From Sweltsa coloradensis (Eukaryota > Arthropoda > Insecta > Plecoptera > Chloroperlidae): a stretch of 64,000 bases of DNA. The stretch is from assembly GCA_024449915.1 (NCBI GenBank), contig JAMZAV010003077.1:1-64000 (forward strand), given 5' to 3'. Every line of letters starts with the position of its first letter. Positions within the stretch are counted from its first letter, which is position 1. The position numbers and the translations under genes are program-made. Below the pieces are notes generated by a model that had not been told where the DNA came from, did no database searches, and was given only the letters and a program-made list of their open reading frames with translations. Shown piece after piece: positions 32,363 to 42,629 of the stretch.

Positions 32363-32828
32363 TTATTCATTGCATCCTCCTCTGCATTTGCACGAAGCAC
32401 AGCATGGTTGCCCACTGATATAGCAAGTGCATTGATCTTCATTGCAATCATTCTTACATTTACATACAATAACTTCATAGCATGACTGCATTGCGTCCGG
32501 AAGTGTAGTCCAATGTGGTTTCCGTACACCAGATGCCCTTAAGCTATCCCCAGGCAGAAGGATTTGGAATTATTGGGAACGAGATGGCTGATGATCCCCA
32601 GATGATTCCAGCCTGATAGACAGCACGTCGAATATGTAGACGCAGCGCATCTTGAGTTGGAGGCAAGCTCTCCATTGGCCTTCCCTTTTGCGTGAACAAC
32701 TCCTTACGGCATTCGTTTACGGTTGCACAGTCACTAGTTCGATCATATAGAAGAACAATGTACTTCTCCAATGTTGCTAGAGCGTATTCATCCACTGTAT
32801 CTATAGGCCCGGAAAGCATTTTGAGCAA
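32363..32828 (-). pseudogene. Uncharacterised cysteine-rich conserved protein, broken
   Basis: The minus strand has a frame with VLLYDRTS, ECRKELFTQKGRPMESLPP, TQDALRLHIRRAVYQAG and PNPSAWG. A one-base shift near 32555 leads to KPHWTTLPDAM, SCYEVIVCKCKNDC and CTCYISGQPCCASCKCRGGC, then TAA. I recall this arrangement (PPTQAAL-QH-KRA-YQAG, WTTLP, then a C-x-C-rich end) from many unannotated invertebrate proteins of unknown function, often in many copies. The cysteine spacing resembles a CXC (tesmin) motif but is not proven to be one. The frameshift and stop suggest a dead copy within the M13 intron. Confidence 0.6.
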
Positions 32829-32963
32829 CTACTGCATTAAAGCTTTTATTTCGTGTTTGGCACTGTTCTCTTCTTTCCCGTCGTCAATTTTGGTCTCCGT
32901 ATTAATTGAGGATACGAGAGTTAAATGCAAGACAATCTTATTATGCACACTTGTGGTATTTAT

Positions 32964-33543
32964 TGGATGAGCGAAGCGAAGACTTCAATTTCACTGACCA
33001 CCAAAAACTTTAGCTCGGGTGTTTTTTTTATTTTTTCTTTCTTTTTTTTTGTAATTTTGTCCGTTTGTTCGCGCTCTCTACCGGGCAAACGGCATGTGCG
33101 ATTTGATGAAAATTTGAGGGGACCTTGGAAATCTCTGAACTTAGACTTGCCACGTTTTTGGGTACAATCGAAGAAATATTTCTCATGAATATCGTACTTT
33201 TACAATTTTTTTCGATTTCAAGTGCGATATTTTCGTGACTGGGCCGATTCTGACCAAACGGGTGGGGCTACAACGTTCATATTTCAAATGGACATTAAGG
33301 TTATGGTGATGTATTGCTTTTTGAAAAAGTTGAAAAAGTTAGCCAGAATCCATAGAATTAAGGTTTTAATATGAGTTTTTTAAGGTTTATAATAACAATT
33401 AACAAGTCACAATAGAAACTTGACAACAATCACCTACAATGCATTCAAAAAGCACTTGCAAAGGAAAAGTGGTCCTACGCAAACTAAAAACTTACAAAAA
33501 AAAGCTCATCCATCAACGCGGCGGGAATTTAGCGTTTTCCTAG
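32964..33543 (+). mobile_element. Helitron-like non-autonomous element, copy d
   Basis: A complete + strand copy: it begins TGGATGAGCGAAGCGAAG and ends AAAGCTCATCCATCAACGCG, GCGGGAATTTAGCGTTTTCCTAG with T on both flanks. The interior includes TTTCTCATGAATATCGTA and a T-rich tract near the 5' end. Confidence 0.7.
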
Positions 33544-34682
33544 TTAGTTACATTTATTACAGATTGACACTTTGCCTAGAGGTCTACATTTTAGGTATTA
33601 CTCCGTGTATGCGAACTGGCCACAGCCATCTGTATGGTTAAACAACTAAGAGCGCGCGCAATATGCTATGAACTTCACGATGCTACACAGCCCAGTAACC
33701 AATTATTCTCTTCTCAAACTAAGTATTTTTGAACAGGGTTTGGGTCACCGTGCACCACGTTCTCGTGATCTTTTTATGCTAACGCTAAACAACTGTTTTA
33801 CCGCAATACCACTCCAAGACTCCAATCCATTTACATTCAACGTTGCATCTCGGGCACAATAACGACTACAAAACACAATGATTCCTTAAATATGCAAACA
33901 GTTCATCATCATTTCAACACAAATTACTAAAATCCTACTAGGACATGTTACAATGATCACAACCCATACTACTTCCAAGCTACTTGGAAAGCCAATTGCA
34001 GGTCGGAAGTCATTGATAAGCACAGGCCTAGGCCTATGTGGAATTGGCATCAAAGTCCATGTCAAACCTGTAGCACAAAATCACTTTTAAAATATCCGCG
34101 TATCCCCCAGCCACCGTCACATGAACTACCACATACAGCATGATTCATAAAAGGCCTAGACCTACCTAATCCCAACATGGGGGGAAGTATCGCGCACTTC
34201 TTGACGCGTTCAAAATTTACGAAAAAATTGCTTAATTTCCATTTATTTATATATTCGGTGTGTTAAAACACATATGTTTACTGTTGTATACACGAAAACA
34301 ATAAATTTTGAGATTTTTTAAAATTTAACCCGACGACACCGTCTTCTCGTTAATCACTGTCTTGTTAAACAGCCCTCCCCTCGGACATCCCATCACAATT
34401 ATTATAGTCCTAACTCCAATATACCTAGTTATAGCCCCAACTATTAAAAAAATATATAAAAATAATTTATGCCCCATGAATTGCATCCTGAACAGGTTTC
34501 CCACAATAATTTGTTTTTTTCTTACTGAAAATTTACAATTCACACCCCAATCTGTAATTTACTGTCTACAGCATTTTATTAATGTTATACAGTAAATAAC
34601 ATTAAAATATATAATAAATGAAACGATCAGTCTGCAGGATGGCATGTATTTTCTTTCACATACAGAACAGAATTGGTCTTAC
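33544..34682 (-). other. M13 intron, nothing recognised
   Basis: AT-rich with several AGGCCTAGGCCT-type palindromes near 34025 and 34155. No exon was seen. Confidence 0.4.
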
Positions 34683-34750
34683 CCGAGAAATCAAAGCCGT
34701 GCGTTATCTCGTGTCCAATGATTGCTCCTATTCTGCCGTAGTCCAAAGCT
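34683..34750 (-). CDS. M13 metallopeptidase exon with the HExxH zinc site
   Basis: The minus-strand exon of 68 bases lies between TTTATCCAG and GTAAGACC. It encodes ALDYGRIGAIIGHEITHGFD and then FSG with the last Gly codon split to the next exon (29364). HEITH is the zinc-binding and catalytic HExxH motif, in the usual M13 setting IGxxIGHEITHGFD. The next residue is Phe where most members have Asp. It is the most upstream exon I can identify; the remainder of the gene lies to the right. Confidence 0.93.
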
Positions 34751-35180
34751 CTGGATAAAAAGTGGTGCACATAATAAAAAATTAGTGAAATACAAAAGAC
34801 AATATTACAACAGTGAAAACAATTATTGCTAATACATCTTAAGAACACTTACAAACTTGAAAAATGTGTAAAAGCTGTATGTGGTTTTTAGTAGATTAAA
34901 AACTTTTAGAACGACGGGAACTTCTTTTTTATAATAATAAAATAAACTTTAAATTGTTGTGTTTAATGCATTGTTGTAATGCTACTATTTCAAATATTTA
35001 ATTAAATGTAGTTTATTGTTGTTTCTGCATCTATGTAATTAGATTTATTTAGTTGTCCTCCTTTGTAAATCAGTTTTTATAACTGAATAGGATAGACGTT
35101 AAATAATTTATAAATAATAAATAAATAAATATTATAAGGGAGCCAAAAGTATTGAAACAAAATTCAAACGACCGATTGTA
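34751..35180. other. Intron with a LINE-like 3' tail
   Basis: Contains the second copy of the tail described at 13215-13318, here on the + strand at 35026-35134, ending (AAAT)n. The rest is AT-rich. Confidence 0.45.
35026..35134 (+). repeat. LINE-like 3' tail with (AAAT)n, copy 2
   Basis: TGCATCTATGTAATTAGAT, GTTGTCCTCCTTTGTAAATC, GAATAGGATAGACG then (AAAT)n, about 85-90 percent like the minus-strand copy at 13215-13318. Confidence 0.6.
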
Positions 35181-35472
35181 AATATTACATGAAAAAAATA
35201 TTTTTTTAAAACCACGCTTAGGGTTAAATGTACTAAAAAGTAAAAAATAAATTTTCGCCCAACAAATTTTTGCCTTACTCGGAAATTAAAAGCGTTGGGC
35301 GCTTTCCTTCCATGAACAACAAAATTCTGTAACTACGTTCAAACCGTAAGCGCCCAACGCTTTTAATTTCCGAGTAAGGCAAAAATTTGTTGGGCGAAAA
35401 TTTATTTTTTACTTTTTAGTACATTTAACTCTAAGCGTTGTTTTAAAAAAATTATTTTTTTCATGTAATATT
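35181..35472. mobile_element. Foldback element, arms about 124 bp
   Basis: The left arm 35181-35304 and right arm 35348-35472 are near-perfect inverted copies (outer AATATTACATGAAAAAAATA, inner GCGTTGGGCGCTT) around a 43-bp loop. Confidence 0.85.
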
Positions 35473-35541
35473 ATTTTATACTTTTTAGTCTAAACGAATG
35501 TTGTAATCGAATATGTGCTCACTGGACGTGTCCGAATTTCT

Positions 35542-35866
35542 GCATCTGGTTGGCTCATCCTTACTAGCTGTGACTAATTTCCCATATGAACTTTGTTTGG
35601 TTAATTAATTACGATGAATTAATTGATTAATTAGTGAATCTATTCATCTATTTTCATCAAGAATACGTATGTGTGAAAAATTTCAGCTCGATCGGACATT
35701 GCATCTGGTTGGCCCATCCTTACTAGCTGTGACTAATTATATGAACTGTGTTTGGTTAATTAATTACGATGAATTGATTGATTAATTAGTGTATATGTTA
35801 ATTGGTTCATCTGTTGTCATCAAGAATACGTATGTGTGAAAAATTTCAGCTCGATCGGACATTGGG
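35542..35866 (+). repeat. Tandem duplication, period 159 bp
   Basis: The two units begin GCATCTGGTTGGC (35542 and 35701) and end AATTTCAGCTCGATCGGACATTG; the second is extended by GAAGTGGGTGAAATATCG and a CAGACAGACAAACACA tail. Confidence 0.85.
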
Positions 35867-36718
35867 AAGTGGGTGAAATATCGATTATAAGATTCCGTCC
35901 AGACAGACAAACACATGAAGCTAATATAAGCGTTGTAAAAAGAACACTTACCTGTATCTTACAAACATACATTTCAACACAATGACAACCGTCAACCAGA
36001 CATCAACACACATATCATACAGACAAATTCATACCAAGCACGAATTGTCCTGAACCATTTCATAATGTATGTTTTAAATTCGCTTGTAAAGCATGGTCTC
36101 CTATTTAAAAATGTTCGATATTGTGTTGTAATTTTCGCGTAAAATATTATTTCATACTAGTGTTTGAACAAAAAAAAACAATTTTTTGTTGAATAAATAA
36201 ACTAAAAGTAAAAACAAAAACCCTACCTAGTAAAAATGCAATATACGGTAAATAATAAAATATATGTATGCATTTATATTTATTAAAATATATTTATATA
36301 TTTTTTATAGACCTACGCTTAATAAATTATATTTATAAAAAAATAAAAAATAATAATTAAAAAAATAATAAATAAATAAATAGATATAATAACCATCAAA
36401 ACTCATTTCCAACAATGTCAGGTTGAGTGGTGTTCTTCACACCGATATCTAGGGCACGAAACTATTATTTGCCGAGATTGCCAGGCTCGGCGTTTCTTCA
36501 TCATCATCTTCATCGTCATCTTCATCCTGCATCTGCTTCTCCACCAATATAATAATGTTATAAAATATATATATATATATATGTATAAAAAAAAAAATTT
36601 AAAAAATAAATAATAATAATAAATACTTAAAAACCTTATATTATTATTACTACTGCTACTACTACTACTACTAATAATAAAAATAATAACAAAATAATAA
36701 TAATAATAATAATAATAG
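35867..36718. other. AT-rich spacer with simple repeats
   Basis: Contains (TAA)n- and (TA)n-like tracts, for example 36555-36720. No gene. Confidence 0.4.
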
Positions 36719-36962
36719 TTTCCCATAGTCCGAAGAGCAAATGCTAGGATGGCGACGAGAAATCGGCCACGACCGTACACAGCAGAAAGAAAACATCATC
36801 TACAAACAATATTACAATTTATAAATGACTTATTTTAGTTAGAGTTAAGACAAAAGTAATAATGTATGTAATAGGTACACATGGAAGTACTTGACGTAAG
36901 TCCGTACAACATGTTAGCTCCGGTTTTAACCGAGTTTGTATGAAATACATCCAATAAAATAA
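36719..36962 (+). mobile_element. R4/Dong-type LINE 3' end, copy 1
   Basis: Begins within (AAT)n at CCCATAGTCCGAAGAGCAAA and ends ATACATCCAATAAAATAATAA into the next (AAT)n. It is nearly identical to 40733-40970 and 45843-46084, the former being the 3' UTR of the R4-like LINE. Confidence 0.8.
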
Positions 36963-36968
36963 TAATAA

Positions 36969-37055
<87 letters not shown>
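36951..37055 (+). repeat. (AAT)n microsatellite
   Basis: About 100 bp of AAT repeats between an R4-type 3' end and a LINE-D 3' end. Confidence 0.95.
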
Positions 37056-37056
<1 letters not shown>

Positions 37057-37360
37057 TTTTTTTTTTTTTTTTATATACTAATATTACATGCATTTTTTAC
37101 AAAAAAAACAATTTGACATCGTCGTCCACAAAGCCACATAGCGGCTTGTCTGTGGATTATGAAACATATGAATATTGTACATGGATCAGACAGACTAATT
37201 AAAACTGAAATAAATAATTATACAACAACGGAGAATACGACTTTACAATACTGAAATATACTAATTGAATTTGATATGACAGGCGAGAACATTCTTACAT
37301 GGCAAAAACGCGACTGTATAACAAAGAAATAGTTTTTAAATTAATCAAATGAAAATGATT
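37056..37360 (-). mobile_element. LINE-D family 3' end, copy 1
   Basis: The minus strand ends in the hairpin CCACAGACAAGCC-loop-GGCTTTGTGG (+ strand 37129-37157), an A-rich stretch and the (ATT)n. Only the 3' UTR is left; it is bounded by (AAT)n on both sides. Confidence 0.6.

Positions 37361-37458
<98 letters not shown>
37361..37458 (+). repeat. (AAT)n microsatellite
   Basis: About 97 bp; it directly precedes the R4-like LINE coding sequence. Confidence 0.95.
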
Positions 37459-37459
<1 letters not shown>

Positions 37460-38705
37460 CATTCAAGAAGATCAAGACACCCAGAACGACTAGACGATCA
37501 AACACAAGAGGTAGATATGAATAACGCATTAGAAAATACACCTGACATTATCCATCTAAAGAACATCCTAGCTTTAGCATTTGCAACAGCCATGTCAGAG
37601 TTTGCACACGTAGAACCAAACAAAAGACCATACATACCTAAGCCCAAGCATTCAAAGGAAATGAAGACAGCGGTACACATAATGAACACACATATTTTAT
37701 CAGCATACACACAAGACGAACTATCATTTGCAGACGTTCATGCGGCAATTTACTGTGCAGCTGTAGCAGTGATTAGATACTTGGGCTTAAAGGTAAAATC
37801 TGCTACCTCTTCAAAGACAAAACAAGAGAAGAAAATTCCGAAATGGGAACAGCGACTAATTGGGAGAATCGATGAGTTTAGGAAAGATATCGGTAGATTG
37901 GAACAATTGCGAATGGGTAATCGATCTAAAATGTGGTACTATACTGCCAAAATATATTTGAAAGAATCAAGGTTCACACAAAACATGAAACACTGACAAA
38001 ATTCATTCACGAATATTGGATACACTTAAACAAAAAGTAAGTGCTCTTGCTAAGAGATTAAAAGATATAGAGAATGTAGCATTAGAAAAGAACAAAACCG
38101 AATGTTCAAAGAAAAGGAAAAACAGTTTTACCAAAAAACTATCTAGTACCGAAGAAATAACAGGAAATGGAACACCAACTAAGACGGAGATAGAAGAGTT
38201 TTGGGCAGGAATATGGGGTAACCCGGTAGCACACAACCAGGATGCACAATGGATTCAAGACGAAAGAGCTAGGATGAGCGATGTTAATGAGATGAGATTC
38301 GAAGGTATAACTGTTGATGAATTAAAGTCGACAATCAGTGCTACACATAGCTGGAAAGCACCAGGTAATGATAATATTCAAAATTTTTGGTATAAGAAAT
38401 TCAATACCACTCACAATCAAATTAGAAAATGTCTCAACGAGTTTATAAATGGAGTTAAAGAAATACCCGAATTCTTTACTGAAGGAGTAACCTTTCACAA
38501 ACCGAAAGATAATGACACGAAGAACCCAAGTAAATATCGGCCAATTACATGTCTACCAACTATATATAAAATATTGACTTCATGCATAACAAATAAAGTA
38601 TATAAGCATTGCGAAGAATACAATATCATGGCCGAGGAACAAAAAGGATGCTGTAAGAACTCGCAGGGAACCAGGCACACAATAAGAAAAGGAATATTCA
38701 CGTAA
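37459..38705 (+). pseudogene. R4-like ORF, N-terminal and first RT part
   Basis: Frame one (to 37996) reads SRRSRHPERLDDQ and KIPKWEQRLIGRIDEFRKDI; the poly-Asn stretch before it is only the translated microsatellite. After a stop at 37994 and a shift, 38016-38705 continues with SWKAPGNDNIQNFWYKK, KYRPITCLPTIYKIL and HCEEYNIMAEEQKGC, the first RT blocks of R4-type elements. The frame breaks again at about 38700. The zinc-finger N-terminus is missing. Confidence 0.75.
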
Positions 38706-40018
38706 ACTACATTGACTACAAGAAAGCTAATGACTCAATACCACACACATGGCTTATTCAGATTTTACAAATATATAATATCAACCCAGTAATTGTAAAC
38801 TTTTTGAAGACAGTAATGAAGACATGGAGAACAACACTAAAACTATGTATGAAAAACCATCAGATAACTACAGATCCAATCCAAATTAAACGTGGCATTT
38901 TCCAAGGTGACTCATTTAGCGCATTATGGTTTTGTCTGTCATTAAACCCACTGTCGCATATGCTTAATGAATCTACATACGGATTTAAAATTAAGGACAA
39001 TAATATGGTATGTCACACAATTTCTCACCTATTCTTCATGGATGACCTAAAGTTATATGCATCAAATTTTGTTCAACTAAACAGTTTAATCAATACTACA
39101 TTTGAATTTAGTCAAGATATCTGCATGGAGTTTGGAGTAGACTAGTGTAAGACTCTACATATCGAAAAGGGTAAAGGTTACGCAAGCAGAAGAGTTCCAG
39201 CTAGATGATGGAAATAGGATTGGAGTAATGGATGATAACTAAGTATACACATATTTAGGATTCTCACAAGCTGCCAGAATTGAACATAAAGTAATGAAAG
39301 AAAAATTGAAAGATACATACAAGAAGCGACTAAAATCTATATCCTCAAGACGCAACTAAACGGTAAAAGCAAGATCACAGCAATAAATGCATATGCTATA
39401 CCAATACTGACATATTCATTCGGAATCATTAAATGGACGCAGACAGACATCTACGCGTTGGAAATATTAACTCGTACTACACTTACCAAACACAGAATGC
39501 ATCATCCTAAATCAGCAATATAGAGATTGACACTTCCAAGAGAACAAGGAGGACGAGGCTTAATTGATCTGAACAATTTTATAACTACTGAGATTCTTAG
39601 AACAGTTAGGTTTAATAAGTATAAACAATAATTGGTCTCATCATGTTCTTTTAGTAAATAAATATATTAAATTAAAGGTAAAGCAATATTTCGGGTACTT
39701 TCAGTACCCTTCAAAAGGCAACAACTTATATTATAAACAACTAGACATTTTAAGAATTTTTTTTTTACAAAGAGCAACTAATCAACACTGCATAGGGCTG
39801 TGGTGCTAGCTGACAAATAATTAACCACACACAATATAGCAAACGAAAATGTCAATCTACAAGGGAAACTCATAACTGACGCTTCAAAAGAGTTACGTCT
39901 CTCAGAAAAGACCCTACACAAGAGACATGATGATGAACTACACAAAGGTCACGTAGATATTAAAGCATCAAATAGGTGGTTAAACAACGGGGAACTATTT
40001 GGAGAAACAGAAGGTTTT
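38706..40018 (+). pseudogene. R4-like ORF, RT catalytic core and thumb (broken)
   Basis: Pieces in several frames: DYKKA-DSIPHTWLIQILQ near 38720; IKRGIFQGDSFSALWFCLSL and LFFMDDLKLYAS (catalytic FMDD near 39035) in the frame 38804-39145; and then YTYLGFSQAARIEHK, AINAYAIPILTYSFG and LPREQGGRGLIDL, hallmarks of this lineage, with several stops. Not functional. Confidence 0.75.
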
Positions 40019-40675
40019 ATGCTGGCTATTCAAGACAGAGTGATTGCAACGAAAAATTATAAAAAAAAATACATTATACAAGATGCGACAGTAAACGATC
40101 AATGTAGAAAATGTAGTTTAAGGGGTGAAACAATCGAACACATCATATCCGGGTGCCAGTCACTATGTCAAACGGATTACCTCTACAGACATAACCAAGT
40201 AGCTAACATTATTCACCAAAAACTAGTAATCAAGTACAACCTCATTGATACACACACACCTTACTACAAATACAAACCGGAGAAAGTACTAGATAGCAAA
40301 GATTTCAAATTATATTACGACCGCACAGTTATAACAGACCAAACTATACATCACAACAGACCGGATATAATTATAATTGACAACAAGAAACAAGAAACTA
40401 CCCTTATTGACGTTGCTGTCCCAATGTGCCATAACGTCGAGACTACATGGAAGAAAAAAATTGACAAGTATAGTGAATCTGCAATTGAGATCAAGAAGAT
40501 GTGGAAACAGAAAAAGGTAAATACAATCCCATTCGTAATATCGGCCAACGGCATCATACTGAAGAAGCTACATGAAAGCATTAAAAAACTAGATCTTCCA
40601 TCCAATGTTTACATCGAGACTCAAAAGGCAGTAATACTCAACACGTGTAGAATAGTTCGTAAATTTCTAAACTAA
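40019..40675 (+). pseudogene. R4-like ORF, zinc knuckle and restriction-like endonuclease
   Basis: 218 open codons. CRKCSLRGETIEHIISGC is the CCHC-type knuckle downstream of RT, and RPDIIIIDNKKQETTLIDVAVP the PD...D core of the R2-type restriction-like endonuclease, which nicks the target. The frame ends properly with TAA and is followed by the 3' UTR. As upstream parts are broken, the whole is dead. Confidence 0.8.
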
Positions 40676-40732
40676 GAATGATACTTCGAGATTCCGAGAC
40701 AGCTTCCATCCTGACATAGTTTTCGTGGTTTA

Positions 40733-40974
40733 CCATAGTCCGAAGAGCAAATGCTAGGATGACGACAAGAAATCGGCCACGACCGCACACAGCAGAAAGA
40801 AAACATCATCTACAAACAATATTATAAATGACTTATTTTAGTTAAGAGTTAAGACAAAGTAATAATGTATGTAATAGGTACACATGGAAGTTCTTGACGT
40901 AAGTCCGTCCGTACAACATGCTAGCTCCGGTTTTGACCGAGTTTGTATGAAATACATCCAATAAAATAATTAGT
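40733..40974 (+). repeat. 3' UTR of the R4-like LINE, copy 2
   Basis: TTTACCATAGTCCGAAGAGC to ATACATCCAATAAAATAATTAG. Matches 36719-36962 and 45843-46084 at over 90 percent by eye. Confidence 0.85.
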
Positions 40975-41000
40975 AAATGATAGCAGTTGTAATAAAAGTA

Positions 41001-41073
41001 TGCCCCGACTGGGTATCGAACCCAGAACTTCTGGCTTAACGCGCTATAGCTCTGCCAATTGAGTTCCCGAGAC
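41001..41073 (-). tRNA. tRNA-like sequence, left arm
   Basis: 73 nt. Acceptor GTCTCGG pairs with TCGGGGC using G-T pairs. The T arm CTGGG-TTCGATA-CCCAG is perfect. The D stem is damaged (ACTC against GAGC). The anticodon arm is ATAGC-GCGTTAA-GCCAG; by position the anticodon is GTT (Asn), but base 33 is C rather than the nearly universal T. Probably a tRNA-derived pseudogene. Confidence 0.45.
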
Positions 41074-41173
41074 ACAAGACACACCTTCATTAAACTGCTA
41101 TTTGTTGTGACTGTTGACATCCATGATCATCAACAGTCACAACAAATAGCAGTTTAATGAAGGTATTTCTTAT

Positions 41174-41246
41174 GTCTCGGTAGCTCAATTGGCAGAGCTA
41201 TGGCGCGTTAAGCCAGAGGTTTTGGGTTCGATCCCCAGTCGGGGCA
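41174..41246 (+). tRNA. tRNA-like sequence, right arm
   Basis: Inverted partner. Here the D arm TAGCTCAATTGGCAGAGC is standard (GCTC with GAGC) and the T arm TTGGG-TTCGATC-CCCAG has one G-T pair. The anticodon loop is again GCGTTAA with C at position 33, and the first anticodon-stem pair is mismatched. The two arms have kept different intact parts. Confidence 0.45.
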
Positions 41247-41315
41247 TACTTTTATTACAACTGCTATCATTTTCTCATAATGTCCTCAAAGCGGGCTTAT
41301 GCTTAAAAACCGTAT

Positions 41316-41417
<102 letters not shown>

Positions 41418-41749
41418 TTTTTTTTTATATATTTTTTTTATTAGCAATAAAGTTTTCTTTACAGTATTAATAATAACCATTTTATTCGATTGCCCACAAA
41501 GCTTTGATAAGCTTGTCTGTGGGTTATATTCTTATGACAATAATTATTACATACTAAAGTTACATGCTAGATACGGAATGCAGATTCCATGGCAAATTCC
41601 TAGATACCGTTAAACAATATAAATTATTAAGACTTATTAAACAATTCAAATTTGAATAACAAAACACAAAAATAAAATGAACAGTTACTCATACAAAAAG
41701 AGCTCTGGAAAAAAAGGAAAAGGAAAATAATTTAACAAATTCTACATTA

Positions 41750-42629
41750 AATTGGACAGAAGAAACTCTTTAACTCTTTTCTTGACTTGGCTCAACCTAT
41801 CCAATTCTTTTAATTCCGGCGGCAAGAGATTAAAACTCTGCGGCACACTAACCTGCAGAGATCGCTCACCATATTTGTTTGCTGTCAAAGGAACTCTGTA
41901 ATCATTTGCGGCTTGCGCTCTTGTATATATGGTATGGTCAATTTTAATTTTCTGATCATCATTATAATAAAATTTAGTTATTTACTTATATATAAACAAA
42001 ACATTTACGGGAAGCAAATCAGATATTTTGAATAACTCGTTTGACGAACAATGATCTGTTACATGATTGGGTAGAATTGTTTTTAATATATTTTTCTGTA
42101 AACTTTCTATTTGATTAATATACATATGAGAGGCATTTCCCCAGGCCAACAGTGCATACGAGATGATTGACTCAACCATTGCGATATAAACCATACGTAG
42201 TAAACTATATGGGAGAATATTTTTTAAATGATACAATTGTGCTGCGCTCGGTCGAATCCTGTTGCATAATCTACTAATATGTTTGTCCCAAGAAAAGCAC
42301 TGATCAACTTCGATTCCCAAATACACGTGACTGTACACCGACTCAATCACTTGATCACAGTTGCAATTTATGTCACATGAGTTTTGATTATTGTTATTAT
42401 GTAAACACTGTACCGAGTGTGATAGGACTTTAACTGCAACATTGTGTTCACGATTTAAAGGAGTAGAAATGTGAACTATTTTAGTTTTTTTAGCATTAAC
42501 AATCAAACCGTCATCATGAGTCCATCTAAGTAAATTATTAAAATCCTCTTGCAAATACATTTCAGCAATGGAAATCCTCCTATGAATCGCAACCAATGCT
42601 GAGTCATCGGCAAAAAATATGCAAAACAC
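41750..42629 (-). pseudogene. LINE-D ORF2, YADD-side RT end and C-terminus
   Basis: Frame 41982-42629 begins at the RT catalytic block with FFADDSALVA and runs through SVYSHVYLGIEVDQ and LLAWGNASH to the stop near 41982. The true C-terminus continues in another frame at 41750-41930 (SLQVSVPQSFNLLPPEL, VKKRVKEFL). A shift at about 42620 separates it from the upstream RT frame. Confidence 0.8.

Larger units (their letters stand above)
37459..40974 (+). mobile_element. R4/Dong-clade LINE, 5' truncated, in a TAA target
   Basis: Starts directly after (AAT)n inside its coding region and ends ATACATCCAATAAAATAATTAGTAAAT. The coding blocks lie in shifting frames: pre-RT domain, RT with FMDD, a CCHC-like knuckle and a restriction-like endonuclease. 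This domain order with one ORF is typical of the R2/R4 lineage. Dong of Bombyx, of the R4 clade, inserts into TAA repeats; all three 3' ends in this window also sit in TAA repeats. Confidence 0.8.
40975..41272. repeat. 298-bp palindrome with two divergent tRNA-like genes
   Basis: Arms 40975-41117 and 41130-41272 are near-perfect inverted copies around a 12-base centre. Each arm runs from AAATGATAGCAGTTGTAATAAAAGT through a tRNA-like sequence to TGTTGTGACTGTTGA. It lies between the R4-like tail and the (AAT)n of LINE-D. Confidence 0.9.

Noticed and set aside
37341..37541. Poly-Tyr, poly-Asn and poly-Ile open frames
   Set aside because: They are translations of (AAT)n microsatellites on either strand.
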